Shown one piece after another: positions 8,015 to 17,247 of a stretch of 64,000 bases of DNA. Both the position numbers and the translations under genes were made by a program. Source of the stretch: an uncultured Butyricicoccus sp. (lineage in GTDB: Bacteria; Bacillota; Clostridia; Oscillospirales; Butyricicoccaceae); contig CAKTAV010000008.1 of the NCBI GenBank assembly GCA_934532985.1, forward strand, positions 1-64,000. The letters run 5' to 3'. The notes under the pieces are model-generated. The model saw only the letters and a list, made by a program, of their open reading frames with translations. It searched no databases and had not been told where the DNA came from. The first letter of the stretch is position 1, and the number at the start of each line of letters is the position of its first letter.

Positions 8015-11000
8015 ATGAAATCAAACATCGCAAAAAAATTACTTTCCGCCGCCCTTGTGGCTTTGTTTTTTGTCAGTCTTTTTCCGACCTCTGCTTTTGC
8101 TGCCGCAAAAGGAGATGATGACTCTGCGGAAATGAACGAAGCCTATGCAGTAGGAACCTCCCTAATGCCGATCGGCCCATCTTTCAATGCCGACACTCTG
8201 CTGGAGTGGACATCCGCTTCCGATCCCGATGCCCAGTATTCCCGTTCCGTCATCCCTCTGGCCGAACGCTCCACTGGATTCACAGTAAACGACACCGCCA
8301 ATCCGGAAGCAAAGCTCATGGTCTGCTCATTGGCAAATGCCAAGCACGACAGCACCTCAGCACAGGGCACAGACTCCTTTACCAGCTATGCTTTTAATTA
8401 CTGGCAGTACGCCACATCGTTTGTATATTGGTCCAGCTCTGAAGAAGGCCTCATCGTTTGCCCAACCGGCGAATTCACCGATGCTGCCCACACCAACGGC
8501 GTACCAGTTATGGCGACCATCGGCTTCCCGTGGAATACAGGCAGCAATTCCAATGTCACGAAATTCGTGAAGAACTGGCAGCAGGCTGCCGACAAATTGA
8601 TTGAGGTCATGGACTATTACGGCTTTGACGGCTATTTCTTCAACGAAGAATCCGCGTGCAGCCAGAGTGAAGCACAGATGCTTGACCGCATGATTCGCTA
8701 TCTGCACAAGCAACGCCCTGACATGCTGATCGGCTGGTATGATTCCGTAACCACGTCCGGTTCCATCAACTATCAGGATGCCGTCAGCAACAGCAACTCC
8801 GGCTGGGTCAAAAACACCTCTGACGGCAACGGCGTGGATGAATTCTTCATGAACTATAACTGGAACGACAGTAAAGTCAACACCACAATCTCGACGATGA
8901 AATCCATCGGACGCAGCCAGTATGACGCCTTTGCCGGTATTGATGTACAGCAAAACTGCATGAACACCTCGTACAACAAAAATGCGTTTTTCCAGAACGG
9001 TAAAGCACAACTTTCCCTAGCATTATATTGCCCGAACTCCACCATGGGGCTGGCCAGCAGCGGTGCAGACTTCCACAAGTACGAGCAGCAGTTTTACACA
9101 AACGACTCCGGCGATCCTCGGAAAACCAGCGCCAACAGCAACGGCTGGGTCGGCATGTCCACCTATTTTGCCGACCACACAACCATTCGCTCCCTGCCCT
9201 TTGTGACCAACTTCAATTCCGGTCACGGCAAGGGATATTATATCGACGGTGTTCTATCCCGCGACAGTGCATGGAGCTATCAGTCCAATCAAGACATCAT
9301 GCCAACATGGACATGGATTATCGATTCGGACGGCAGCAAGCTAAACGGCAGCTATGATTTTAACGATGCCTACAACGGCGGCACCTCTCTTTGCTTCTCC
9401 GGTTCTCTGACCGGCGGCAAAGCAAACGATATCATGCTGTATAGCACAGATGTGAATATCACCGGCACGACACAGCTCTCGCTGACCACCAAAAACGATC
9501 CAGGTTGTGCCAAATTAGTTGCCTATTACGGCGACAGCAGTACCTCCAGCTACGCAGACTGCAAAACAGCAGTGTATTCCTTGGAGGACAGTCAAAAAAG
9601 CTGGACAACCAGCACCGTCTCTCTTTCCAAGCTCTCCGGTCAGACACTGTATGCCATTGGTCTCAAGGTAGAGAGCAGCACAGCGGTTTCCAATTACAAG
9701 CTCAATCTTGGTCAGCTGACTATCACCGACCACGACGCAGCAGAGGCATCTGCATCGAATGCAAAGGTGGAGGACATTCTCTTCCGCGATGCATACACGG
9801 CAGAGGCACGAATTTCTTGGACCGGCGACAAAAACGCCGCTTCCTACGAAGTGTATGCCGTCACCAAAAACGGTGGCAAGAACTTGCTTATGGAGACACC
9901 GAATACGTCCTACTATATTTCTTCCCTTACCAAGGAGGAATCGGACGGTGATCTGTCGCTGGAAATCGTTCCAATCAACAAAAACGGCGTGCGCGGAAAC
10001 AGCACGAGCGTCGCTGTCGATTGGCCATACTCCGATGGGGATACGGAGCGATCCGCAGTGACGGAAGCGGCAGAAAATATTTGTCTTGGCGCAGAAGTCA
10101 CCGGTTATTCGGCGCAGAATGACGGTGAGCCTGCAAGCAAGGCCATCGACGGTACGAGCGAGAACGGTTCTAAGTGGTGTGCAACCAACGCGCAAAGCGG
10201 CTGGATGTCCATAAAACTAAAGCAAGCGGCAGCTGTTCGCCGTTGGCGCGTGGAGCACGCAGAATATGGCGGTGAAGCCAACAATATGAACACCATCGCC
10301 TTCGATCTGCAATATAAAAACGGCAACAGCTGGCACACCGCAAAGAGCATCACCAATAACCATTCCGCCGTGACCGACGTGATTTTGGACCAGCCTGTAA
10401 CGGCTCAGGAGTGGAAGCTGAACATCAGCAACAGCGGTTCTTCGCCGTGGGCAGGTATCCGCATCTATGAGTGGCAGATGTTTGAGAGCGATCAGCTGCC
10501 GCGCACCGACACCGTGCTGATGAAATTTGCCAAGGCGGTAAACAATCCCGGCGCAACGGATACTTTCACGCTCACCAACGTACCTAGCGGCACAACCGTT
10601 ACCCTATATCGAAAAACCGGCGATACCTATGAGCAAATCGCATCGCAGAAGTCCAGCAATGATGAAGTCCGCTTCGATACCCTCGACTTCGGCACCGCCG
10701 CAGGCCGTGTATACTACACCACGACGGCGGACGGCCACAGCGAGAGTTTCAAGCTGAGTACACCGTTTGACGAAGAAAAGGGCGTGCCACACCGCATTAT
10801 CATTGGTGAGACAGAGCACGGTACCGTGATCGCTTCTGCAGAAACCGCACCACAGGGCGAAACCATTCAGCTAAAGGCAGAACCAGAGGACGGCTATACC
10901 TTGGCTTCCTATACGGTCAACGGTGAGACGCTCTCCGGCGACCACTTTACCATGCCGGACAGCAATGTCACAGTTTCCGCCGTGTTTGAAAAACTCGACG

Positions 11001-11500
11001 TAGAACCAGCAGTAAATCTGGCGGCAAATGCGACAATCATCGGCACAGATAGAGACACCGGAACGGGTGGCCCGGAAAAGCTATTTGATGGTAACAAGAG
11101 CGATCCGGAAAACGACAAGTGGGCAGTTCTTTCTGGAAACGCCTACGTTGCATTCGATCTAGGTAAACAGGCTAATATTCATACTGTCGATCTATATCAC
11201 GCTGGATACAACGGCGAAGACAAGAGTTTAAACACTGCCTCCTTCTCTTTGTTTGTTTTAAACGAGTCTGTTATTTCGGAAGAACGATATGCATCGCTGT
11301 CCCCAGAAAAACAAAAACGTTATCTTGCGTCAGGACGCTATTGGACAAGGGTGCTTCTCCATCGAGACAACACCGATGACGTTACAACGGATACGATCAA
11401 ATTAGATCATCCTAGACGTTTCTATCGATTCAACGCAACCAAGGGCAGTTCCTGTAAACCGTATCGAATCAATATTTACGAACTCGAACTATACGAATAA
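8015..11500 (+). CDS. Secreted GH85 endo-beta-N-acetylglucosaminidase
   Basis: A 1161-aa protein with a signal peptide (MKSNIAKKLLSAALVALFF...PTSAFA). Residues about 60-500 match glycoside hydrolase family 85: YWQYATSFVYWS near the start, and GFDGYFFNEE with the Asn and Glu of the catalytic pair. GH85 enzymes cleave the chitobiose core of N-glycans. After a beta-sandwich and Fn3-like region come two discoidin/F5-8C-like carbohydrate-binding domains (about 690-830 and 1005-1161) with an InlB-type repeat between them (about 925-1000, YTLASYTVNGE). No sortase motif. It supports host glycan foraging; why it follows a RiPP cluster is unclear. Confidence 0.9.
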   Translation: MKSNIAKKLLSAALVALFFVSLFPTSAFAAAKGDDDSAEMNEAYAVGTSLMPIGPSFNADTLLEWTSASDPDAQYSRSVIPLAERSTGFTVNDTANPEAKLMVCSLANAKHDSTSAQGTDSFTSYAFNYWQYATSFVYWSSSEEGLIVCPTGEFTDAAHTNGVPVMATIGFPWNTGSNSNVTKFVKNWQQAADKLIEVMDYYGFDGYFFNEESACSQSEAQMLDRMIRYLHKQRPDMLIGWYDSVTTSGSINYQDAVSNSNSGWVKNTSDGNGVDEFFMNYNWNDSKVNTTISTMKSIGRSQYDAFAGIDVQQNCMNTSYNKNAFFQNGKAQLSLALYCPNSTMGLASSGADFHKYEQQFYTNDSGDPRKTSANSNGWVGMSTYFADHTTIRSLPFVTNFNSGHGKGYYIDGVLSRDSAWSYQSNQDIMPTWTWIIDSDGSKLNGSYDFNDAYNGGTSLCFSGSLTGGKANDIMLYSTDVNITGTTQLSLTTKNDPGCAKLVAYYGDSSTSSYADCKTAVYSLEDSQKSWTTSTVSLSKLSGQTLYAIGLKVESSTAVSNYKLNLGQLTITDHDAAEASASNAKVEDILFRDAYTAEARISWTGDKNAASYEVYAVTKNGGKNLLMETPNTSYYISSLTKEESDGDLSLEIVPINKNGVRGNSTSVAVDWPYSDGDTERSAVTEAAENICLGAEVTGYSAQNDGEPASKAIDGTSENGSKWCATNAQSGWMSIKLKQAAAVRRWRVEHAEYGGEANNMNTIAFDLQYKNGNSWHTAKSITNNHSAVTDVILDQPVTAQEWKLNISNSGSSPWAGIRIYEWQMFESDQLPRTDTVLMKFAKAVNNPGATDTFTLTNVPSGTTVTLYRKTGDTYEQIASQKSSNDEVRFDTLDFGTAAGRVYYTTTADGHSESFKLSTPFDEEKGVPHRIIIGETEHGTVIASAETAPQGETIQLKAEPEDGYTLASYTVNGETLSGDHFTMPDSNVTVSAVFEKLDVEPAVNLAANATIIGTDRDTGTGGPEKLFDGNKSDPENDKWAVLSGNAYVAFDLGKQANIHTVDLYHAGYNGEDKSLNTASFSLFVLNESVISEERYASLSPEKQKRYLASGRYWTRVLLHRDNTDDVTTDTIKLDHPRRFYRFNATKGSSCKPYRINIYELELYE

Positions 11501-11557
11501 TCTTTACGGAAATCCATACATATCTCTGGATTCTCTGCGGCAGCAAGTGCCGCTCCC

Positions 11558-11601
11558 CCGCCGTCAATGGTCTCTTGTGGACAATTGACGGCGGTTTTTT
11601 T
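11558..11601 (+). terminator. Intrinsic terminator of the 1938-11500 gene group
   Basis: CCGCCGTCAAT (11558-11568) pairs with ATTGACGGCGG (11584-11594) and is followed by seven T residues. Confidence 0.85.
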
Positions 11602-12458
11602 ATCATGCCGATTCTCAGGCAAATTGTGCACTTGCACGAAGAAACTTGTTTCCTCTCGCGAGAAATTGTTGTTACTTTAACAACAATTGCATTATCCATG
11701 TCAACCTCCATCGTTTTATAAAATGACACCATTTCCATCTTATTTTCCGGCATTGTCAAAAATAATACATACTCAAAGTAATTCCACACAAATCTCCCAT
11801 TCTGGGTAACTTGCTTTTTCTTTTTCGTCTCATTTTGTTCCTTTCTCTCTCCGCGTCTGTATTATTCTCGTCTTTGCTCTTGAACTTTTTTGTTTTCCAA
11901 TTTTTTCTACGCCACATCGCATATTCTAATGCAAGTTTTGTCGCATTTTCTTGCATTCTGTCGAATTCTTGACAAGCTACATATTCTATGCATTTTCTCA
12001 TATCGATTGGGAAATGCTAAAAAGCAGTTGTACAAAACGTCAAGTTGTGCTATTATTAATGTGGAACATTTGTTAATATTCTTCATTCTTTCCCCTATTT
12101 CTTAGAATAAGAAGAAAAACGCATGGCTTTCGACTATCGTTTGGGTCGGTCCCATTATCCTCTTCGAATTCTCTCTTGTTTCTATTTTGCAAGACTGATT
12201 TGAAATTATGTAAAACGAGGTTCGCATCCTGGCCGACACAAGCAATTTGCTAAACTTTCGCTGATCGTCATTTTGCTCTGTGCAGCGGGCTTCTCTTAGG
12301 GGCATGCAATGAGAGTATACATTTTCTGCTCCATACCGCAAAGAAAAATACAGGGAATTCCACAGGGACTCCATATTGTTTTTCTTTCTCGCAGTTCCTT
12401 ATTGCAACGTTTTTGTAGGAACATATGGTATCGGGAGCAACTCAAAGGCGGTGAAACA
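11602..12458. other. Long non-coding gap before the V-ATPase operon
   Basis: About 860 AT-rich bases. I find no convincing gene. A perfect inverted repeat lies at 11664-11688 (AATTGTTGTT, five-base loop, AACAACAATT) and could be an operator. A minus-strand frame from about 11702 has a GGAGG but runs back through the GH85 terminator and has no recognisable product. The V-ATPase promoter must lie here. Confidence 0.4.
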
Positions 12459-12776
12459 ATGTCATTGGAAGCAATCAAACAAATTACCGAGGTGGAGCAG
12501 CAATGTGCCCGCCAGAAGACCGAGGCGATGCAGGCGGCAAAGAAAACACTGGCGGATGCCGAAAAGGCGGGACAGGCTGCGGTTGAACAGCGCCGTATTG
12601 AAGCAAACGCCAAGGTCAAAGGGATGATGGCAGATGCCGAGGCGCGGGCTGCGGCACAGGCAGAGACCATCCGGCTGGAAACCGAGCAGGCCTGCACCGC
12701 ACTCAAGGCGGCGGCACAACAGAATCTGGAGGCGGCGGCACAGCGAATCGTTGGGAAGGTTGTGAACATCTCATGA
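12459..12776 (+). CDS. V-type ATPase subunit G/H (peripheral stalk)
   Basis: A 105-aa, almost wholly helical, Ala/Glu/Lys/Gln-rich protein (QQCARQKTEAMQAAKKTLADAEKAG) of the coiled-coil type that pairs with subunit E in the peripheral stalk of archaeal/bacterial V-ATPases. First gene of the operon; its stop overlaps the subunit I start (ATGA). The ribosome binding site (AAGGCGGTG) is modest. Confidence 0.85.
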   Translation: MSLEAIKQITEVEQQCARQKTEAMQAAKKTLADAEKAGQAAVEQRRIEANAKVKGMMADAEARAAAQAETIRLETEQACTALKAAAQQNLEAAAQRIVGKVVNIS

Positions 12777-14731
12777 GTATCGCAAAAATGAAGCGGCTGC
12801 GCGTCATCGGACTGGAGGATGAACGGGACACCCTGCTTCAGCACCTTCAGCACATGGGATGTGTCGAGATCTCCGAACCGGAGGATAAGGCGTCTGATCC
12901 CGACTGGGCCGCCCTGCTACGGCGGGACACCGCGCCGCTGGCGGAGGACAAGAGCGATGCGGCGGCACTGACCAGTGCGCTGCACGCGTTGGACAAATAC
13001 GCCCCCGTGAAATCCGGTCTGTTTATCAAGCGCACCGCAGTGAGCGAGGAGGAATTCTTCCGTCCGGAGACCAAACGCACCGCGCTGGAGACGGCACAGC
13101 GCATCAACGACGCCACGCGCGACATCGCACACATTTACTCTGCGTCTAACAAGCTCAGCGCCGCGCTCGCGTCGCTCAAGCCGTGGGAATCGCTCGATCT
13201 CCCGCTGGATCAAGAGCACACCGCGACCACCGAGCTGGTGCTCGGCACGGTACCGGCCTCCACCGATCCGGGAATTCTCCGCGCGACGGCGCAGGGGGCT
13301 TCCCCCCGCACCGAGCTGCTTCCGGTTTCGCAGGACACAGAGCAGCAGTATTTCCTGCTGATCGTCTGGAAGGACGATGCCGACGACGTGATCGCCGCAC
13401 TGCGACCGCTGTCCTTCGGTGTCACCAAGTTCAAGGACATGAGCGGCACGGCACGGGAGAATATCTCCCGCTTACAGGCGCAGCTGGATGAGCTGGACGC
13501 CCAGCGCCAGCAGCACGAGCAGACGATTATCGCACAGGTAAGTCAGCACAGGACCATGCAGTTTATGCTGGATCGTGTCAATCAGGAGGTACACCGCGCG
13601 GCGGTTGCCGAGCGTTTTCTGACCGACGGGCGCATCTTCTTCGCCGAAGGCTGGATTCCCGCAGACCGCGTGGACGATTTCGCGGTGCTGTCTAAGCACT
13701 TCACCTGTGCGTGGGAGACGGCGGAGCCGACGGACGAGGATCAAGTACCAACGCTGCTGAAAAATCCGAAATGGATGAACGGCATCAACATGGTCACGGA
13801 GATGTATTCCCTGCCGGCCTACAAGGGCATTGACCCGAACCCACTGATGTTCCTGTGGTATGTGTTCTTCTTCGGCTTTATGTTTGCCGACGTGGCCTAC
13901 GGTCTGATTATTTTCTTCGTCTCGCTGGTCATCACCAAGAAGTTCCACCCGAAAAAGACAATGGGGCAGATGTTCCAGCTGGGTATGTGGCTGGGCGCAT
14001 CCACCACCATCTGCGGCGTGTTTGTCGGCGGCTTCTTCGGCAACCTGCTCGAGATTATCTACAGTACGTTCCTGCCGAATTCCGTTATGCCGGGCTGGAT
14101 GCAGACATTTTGCAGCGGCATCCTGTTCAATCCGGTCAACGACCCGATGACCGTGCTGATTCTGGCGATTGTCATTGGCTGCTTCCATCTGCTGTTCGGT
14201 CAGCTCATCCACATCTACATGGGCTTCCGTGACGGCAAGGGCGGCGACGCACTGCTGGACGTCGTCCCGTGGTGGATTGTATTTATCGGCATCGGCTTCT
14301 TTGTCCTCAAGGGCACACCCGTCGTGCTGGGAATCGGCGCACTCAGCCTGATCTGCACGCAGGGACGCCACGCCGACGGCTTGTTCCGCAAGTTCTTCGG
14401 CGGCGTCAAGAGTCTGTATGACATCACCAGCTGGCTGTCCGACGTTCTGTCTTACGCCCGTCTGATGGCGCTGATGCTGGCAACCAGCGTTATCGCGCAG
14501 GTATTCAACACGCTGGGCGCACTGCCGCGCAACATCATTGTATTTATTCTGGTCTTTTTGATCGGTCACACATTCAACATCGGCGTCAACCTGATTGGCA
14601 CCTATGTTCACGCAGCACGACTCCAGTATCTGGAGTTTTTCGGAAAGTTCTATATCGAGGGCGGCATTCCGTTCCGTCCGCTCGAGTACGATACCAAATA
14701 TGTCGACGTTACTACTGAGGAGGGTTACTAA
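12773..14731 (+). CDS. ntpI: V-type ATPase subunit I (membrane stator)
   Basis: A 652-aa protein with a soluble N-terminal half (about 1-340, including a coiled coil at 225-260) and a C-terminal half with seven or eight membrane segments (for example LWYVFFFGFMFADVAYGLIIFFV). The GYVHAARLQYLEFF-like motif (TYVHAARLQYLEFFGKFY) is typical of the family. Subunit I carries the half-channels for the coupling ion next to the K ring. Confidence 0.93.
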   Translation: MSIAKMKRLRVIGLEDERDTLLQHLQHMGCVEISEPEDKASDPDWAALLRRDTAPLAEDKSDAAALTSALHALDKYAPVKSGLFIKRTAVSEEEFFRPETKRTALETAQRINDATRDIAHIYSASNKLSAALASLKPWESLDLPLDQEHTATTELVLGTVPASTDPGILRATAQGASPRTELLPVSQDTEQQYFLLIVWKDDADDVIAALRPLSFGVTKFKDMSGTARENISRLQAQLDELDAQRQQHEQTIIAQVSQHRTMQFMLDRVNQEVHRAAVAERFLTDGRIFFAEGWIPADRVDDFAVLSKHFTCAWETAEPTDEDQVPTLLKNPKWMNGINMVTEMYSLPAYKGIDPNPLMFLWYVFFFGFMFADVAYGLIIFFVSLVITKKFHPKKTMGQMFQLGMWLGASTTICGVFVGGFFGNLLEIIYSTFLPNSVMPGWMQTFCSGILFNPVNDPMTVLILAIVIGCFHLLFGQLIHIYMGFRDGKGGDALLDVVPWWIVFIGIGFFVLKGTPVVLGIGALSLICTQGRHADGLFRKFFGGVKSLYDITSWLSDVLSYARLMALMLATSVIAQVFNTLGALPRNIIVFILVFLIGHTFNIGVNLIGTYVHAARLQYLEFFGKFYIEGGIPFRPLEYDTKYVDVTTEEGY

Positions 14732-14733
14732 TT

Positions 14734-15216
14734 ATGGATTTCATGTCGAACGCTGGATTATATATTGCAATCATCGGCGCCTCTCTGGCTGTTGCTCTGG
14801 CCTGCGCCGGTTCCGGTAAGGGTGTTGGCTGTGTTGGCGAGGCGGCTGCCGGCGTCATCTCCGAGGACCCGAACAAATTCTCATCCTGCCTGATCTTGCA
14901 GATCCTTCCGGGTACGCAGGGCCTGTACGGTCTGGTTGTCTGGTTCTACGCCCTGTTTACGCTGGGTGTCATCAGCGGCTCGCCGGTCTCGCTGACCGTC
15001 GCACAGGGCATTGGCTACTGCTTCGCCTGCCTGCCGATCGGCATCGGCGGCTACATCACCGCCATTGCACAGGGACGCTGCGCCGCTTCCGGTGTCACGC
15101 TGGTTGCCAAGCGCCCGGGCGAGATGTCCAAGGGCATTATCATGGCAATCATGGTTGAATTTTACGCCATCCTTTGCCTGCTTGCTTCCTTCCTGATGCT
15201 GCTGTTCATTCACTAA
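14734..15216 (+). CDS. ntpK: V-type ATPase subunit K (rotor ring), Na+-type site
   Basis: A 160-aa proteolipid made of two helical hairpins. In the first hairpin Leu58, Thr61, Gln62 and Tyr65 occur in LPGTQGLYG; in the second Gln113 (AIAQGR) and Glu142 (MVEFYAIL). These match Leu61, Thr64, Gln65, Tyr68, Gln110 and Glu139 of Enterococcus hirae NtpK, which ligate Na+. Sodium coupling is therefore likely. GGAGG lies upstream of the ATG. Confidence 0.93.
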   Translation: MDFMSNAGLYIAIIGASLAVALACAGSGKGVGCVGEAAAGVISEDPNKFSSCLILQILPGTQGLYGLVVWFYALFTLGVISGSPVSLTVAQGIGYCFACLPIGIGGYITAIAQGRCAASGVTLVAKRPGEMSKGIIMAIMVEFYAILCLLASFLMLLFIH

Positions 15217-15245
15217 TCCGAACCAACGCAGAAAGGACAATCACT

Positions 15246-15845
15246 ATGCAAGGTATTGAAACGATTACCGGCCGCATTCAGGCGGACGCGCAGGCAGAGA
15301 TCGACAAGATCCACGCCGACGCCGCCCAAAAGGCCGAGAAAATCCGCGCTGACTACGCCGCACGAGCGGAACGCGAGGCGGCAGATATCCTTGCCCGCGG
15401 AGAAAACAGCGCGGCAGAACGCGAAAGCCGCCTGGTTTCCGCCGCGCAGATGGATGCCGGCAAGATGACGCTCGCCGCCAAGCAGGAGCTGCTGGATCAA
15501 GCCTTTCAGCTGGCGCTGGACAAGCTGCTGCACCTGCCGGAAAGCGACTACATCGCCCTGCTGGCAAAGCTGGCGGTCTCCGCGAGCGCAGCGGGAACGG
15601 AGTATCTCATCCTGAACGCCGCCGACCGCACTCGTGTCGGCGACAAGGTGTGCACCGCGGCAAACCGGCTGCTTGCCGACGCCGGAAAGCCTGCCTCTCT
15701 GACGCTGTCGGAGGAGACCCGCGCGATTCGCGGCGGTCTGCTTCTCAGCGACGGCGCCGTCGAGGTCAACTGTGCGCTGGAGACGCTCGTCCGTCTCTCC
15801 CGCTCCGAACTCACCGGCGAGGTCACACAGATACTTTTCCACTGA
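15246..15845 (+). CDS. ntpE: V-type ATPase subunit E
   Basis: A 199-aa protein: residues 1-75 are a charged helix (ADAQAEIDKIHADAAQKAEKIRADY) that forms the peripheral stalk with subunit G/H, and the C-terminal globular domain has the ETRAIRGGLLLSDGAVEVNC pattern of the family. The ATG at 15246 has AAAGGA upstream; the longer open frame lies inside ntpK. Confidence 0.92.
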   Translation: MQGIETITGRIQADAQAEIDKIHADAAQKAEKIRADYAARAEREAADILARGENSAAERESRLVSAAQMDAGKMTLAAKQELLDQAFQLALDKLLHLPESDYIALLAKLAVSASAAGTEYLILNAADRTRVGDKVCTAANRLLADAGKPASLTLSEETRAIRGGLLLSDGAVEVNCALETLVRLSRSELTGEVTQILFH

Positions 15846-15898
15846 TCCCGCCGCGTCAGTTTGGCTCACAGACGTTGTGAGGAAAGGAGGACGAACCA

Positions 15899-16897
15899 TT
15901 GACGACAATCAAAGACACCGATTATCTCTTTCTCACCACGCGGATCCGCGCACTGGAGCGCAGTCTGCTGACGCGGGAGCGCATCGAGCGCATGCTGGAT
16001 GCCCCGACGACGGCAGAGGCCGCAAAGGTGCTCGCAGAGTGCGGATACCCGGAGATGGAAGAGCTTTCGGTCAATGGAGTCAACGCCATTCTCGCGCAGA
16101 AGCGCGAGCTGACGTATGAGGATTTGTACCTCGCGGCTCCCGACCGCAATATTATCGACGTATTCAAGATTAAATACGACTATCATAACGCAAAGGTTTT
16201 GCTCAAGGCAGAGGCACGTGGCATTGACGCCGATTATCTGCTTGTGGACACCGGACGCGTCCCGCCCGCGACGCTGCGCGAGGGCATTCGCTCGTCGGAT
16301 CTGCGCGGTCTGCCCGGCAGTCTAGCGGACGCAATCGCGCAGGCGCGAGAAACGCTGGGCACGACCGGCGACCCGCAGCTAAGCGATTTCATTCTGGATC
16401 GCGCCTATTTCACCGATCTGTTCGCGCTGGCGCGGCAGTGCGGCTCCGCCTTTTTGGAGGGCTTTGTCCGCATCAGCATTGACGTGGCAAACCTCAAGAG
16501 CGTCGTGCGCACGCTGCGCATGGGCAAGGACGTCGAATTTCTCAAGGGCGTCCTGTTCCCCGGCGGCAACGTGGACGCCAGCCGCATCATCGCGGCGGTA
16601 AATTCCGGTAGCTCGGTTGGCGAGCTGTTCGCCACCTCGGTACTGAGTGAGGCGGCGGAGGAAGGACAGCACGCCGTTTCCGGCGGCGATCTGATTCGGT
16701 TTGAAAAGCTCTGCGACAACGCCATCATGGCATATATCCGCGACGCTCGATACGTCGCCTTCGGCGAGGCGCCGCTCATCGCGTATCTGTTCGCGCGGGA
16801 GAACGAATCCACCGCCATCCGCATTATCATGACGGGTCGTCTCGCGGGTCTCCCTGCGGACATGATCCGGGAAAGGCTGCGTGATTCCTATGTATAA
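15899..16897 (+). CDS. ntpC: V-type ATPase subunit C, TTG start
   Basis: A 332-aa all-helical protein of the AhaC/NtpC family (DYLFLTTRIRALERSLLTRERIERML), the socket that links the central stalk to the K ring. Translation most likely starts at TTG 15899, eight bases after a strong GGAAAGGAGG; no ATG near the conserved N-terminus has such a site. Its stop overlaps the subunit F start. Confidence 0.92.
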   Translation: MTTIKDTDYLFLTTRIRALERSLLTRERIERMLDAPTTAEAAKVLAECGYPEMEELSVNGVNAILAQKRELTYEDLYLAAPDRNIIDVFKIKYDYHNAKVLLKAEARGIDADYLLVDTGRVPPATLREGIRSSDLRGLPGSLADAIAQARETLGTTGDPQLSDFILDRAYFTDLFALARQCGSAFLEGFVRISIDVANLKSVVRTLRMGKDVEFLKGVLFPGGNVDASRIIAAVNSGSSVGELFATSVLSEAAEEGQHAVSGGDLIRFEKLCDNAIMAYIRDARYVAFGEAPLIAYLFARENESTAIRIIMTGRLAGLPADMIRERLRDSYV

Positions 16898-17201
16898 GAT
16901 CGCAGTACTGGGCGACCGGGAAAGCGTGATGGGCTTCAAGGCGCTTGGCCTGGAGGTTATTACCGCCGAGTCCACCGAGCACGCACGCTCCTGCCTGCAT
17001 GAAATGGCAAATGATCCCGTGTACGCCATTATCTATCTCACAGAACAGCTCGCCGCTGAAATGCCCGACGAGGTTGCCAAATACAAGGATCGCCTGACCC
17101 CGGCTGTCATTTTGATTCCGGGCAAGGCCGGAAGCCTCGGCATCGGCATGCAGAACATCTCCTCTTCGGTGGAGCGTGCTATCGGCGCCGACATCCTGTG
17201 A
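16890..17201 (+). CDS. ntpF: V-type ATPase subunit F
   Basis: A 103-aa protein with the CheY-like fold of NtpF/AhaF (YKIAVLGDRESVMGFKALGLEV at the start). It binds the central stalk with subunit D. The ATG at 16890 overlaps the end of ntpC by eight bases, suggesting translational coupling; a GTG at 16881 would add three residues. Confidence 0.9.
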   Translation: MYKIAVLGDRESVMGFKALGLEVITAESTEHARSCLHEMANDPVYAIIYLTEQLAAEMPDEVAKYKDRLTPAVILIPGKAGSLGIGMQNISSSVERAIGADIL

Positions 17202-17247
17202 TGTGACACATTATCTGATCCCCTCAACGAAAGAAGGTTGAATACAA

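Noticed and set aside
11469..11789. Minus-strand gene with a GGAGG site
   Set aside because: It reads through the GH85 terminator hairpin and its product has no recognisable features.
13472..14611. 379-aa minus-strand open frame
   Set aside because: Shadow frame of ntpI caused by GC-rich codon use; no ribosome binding site.
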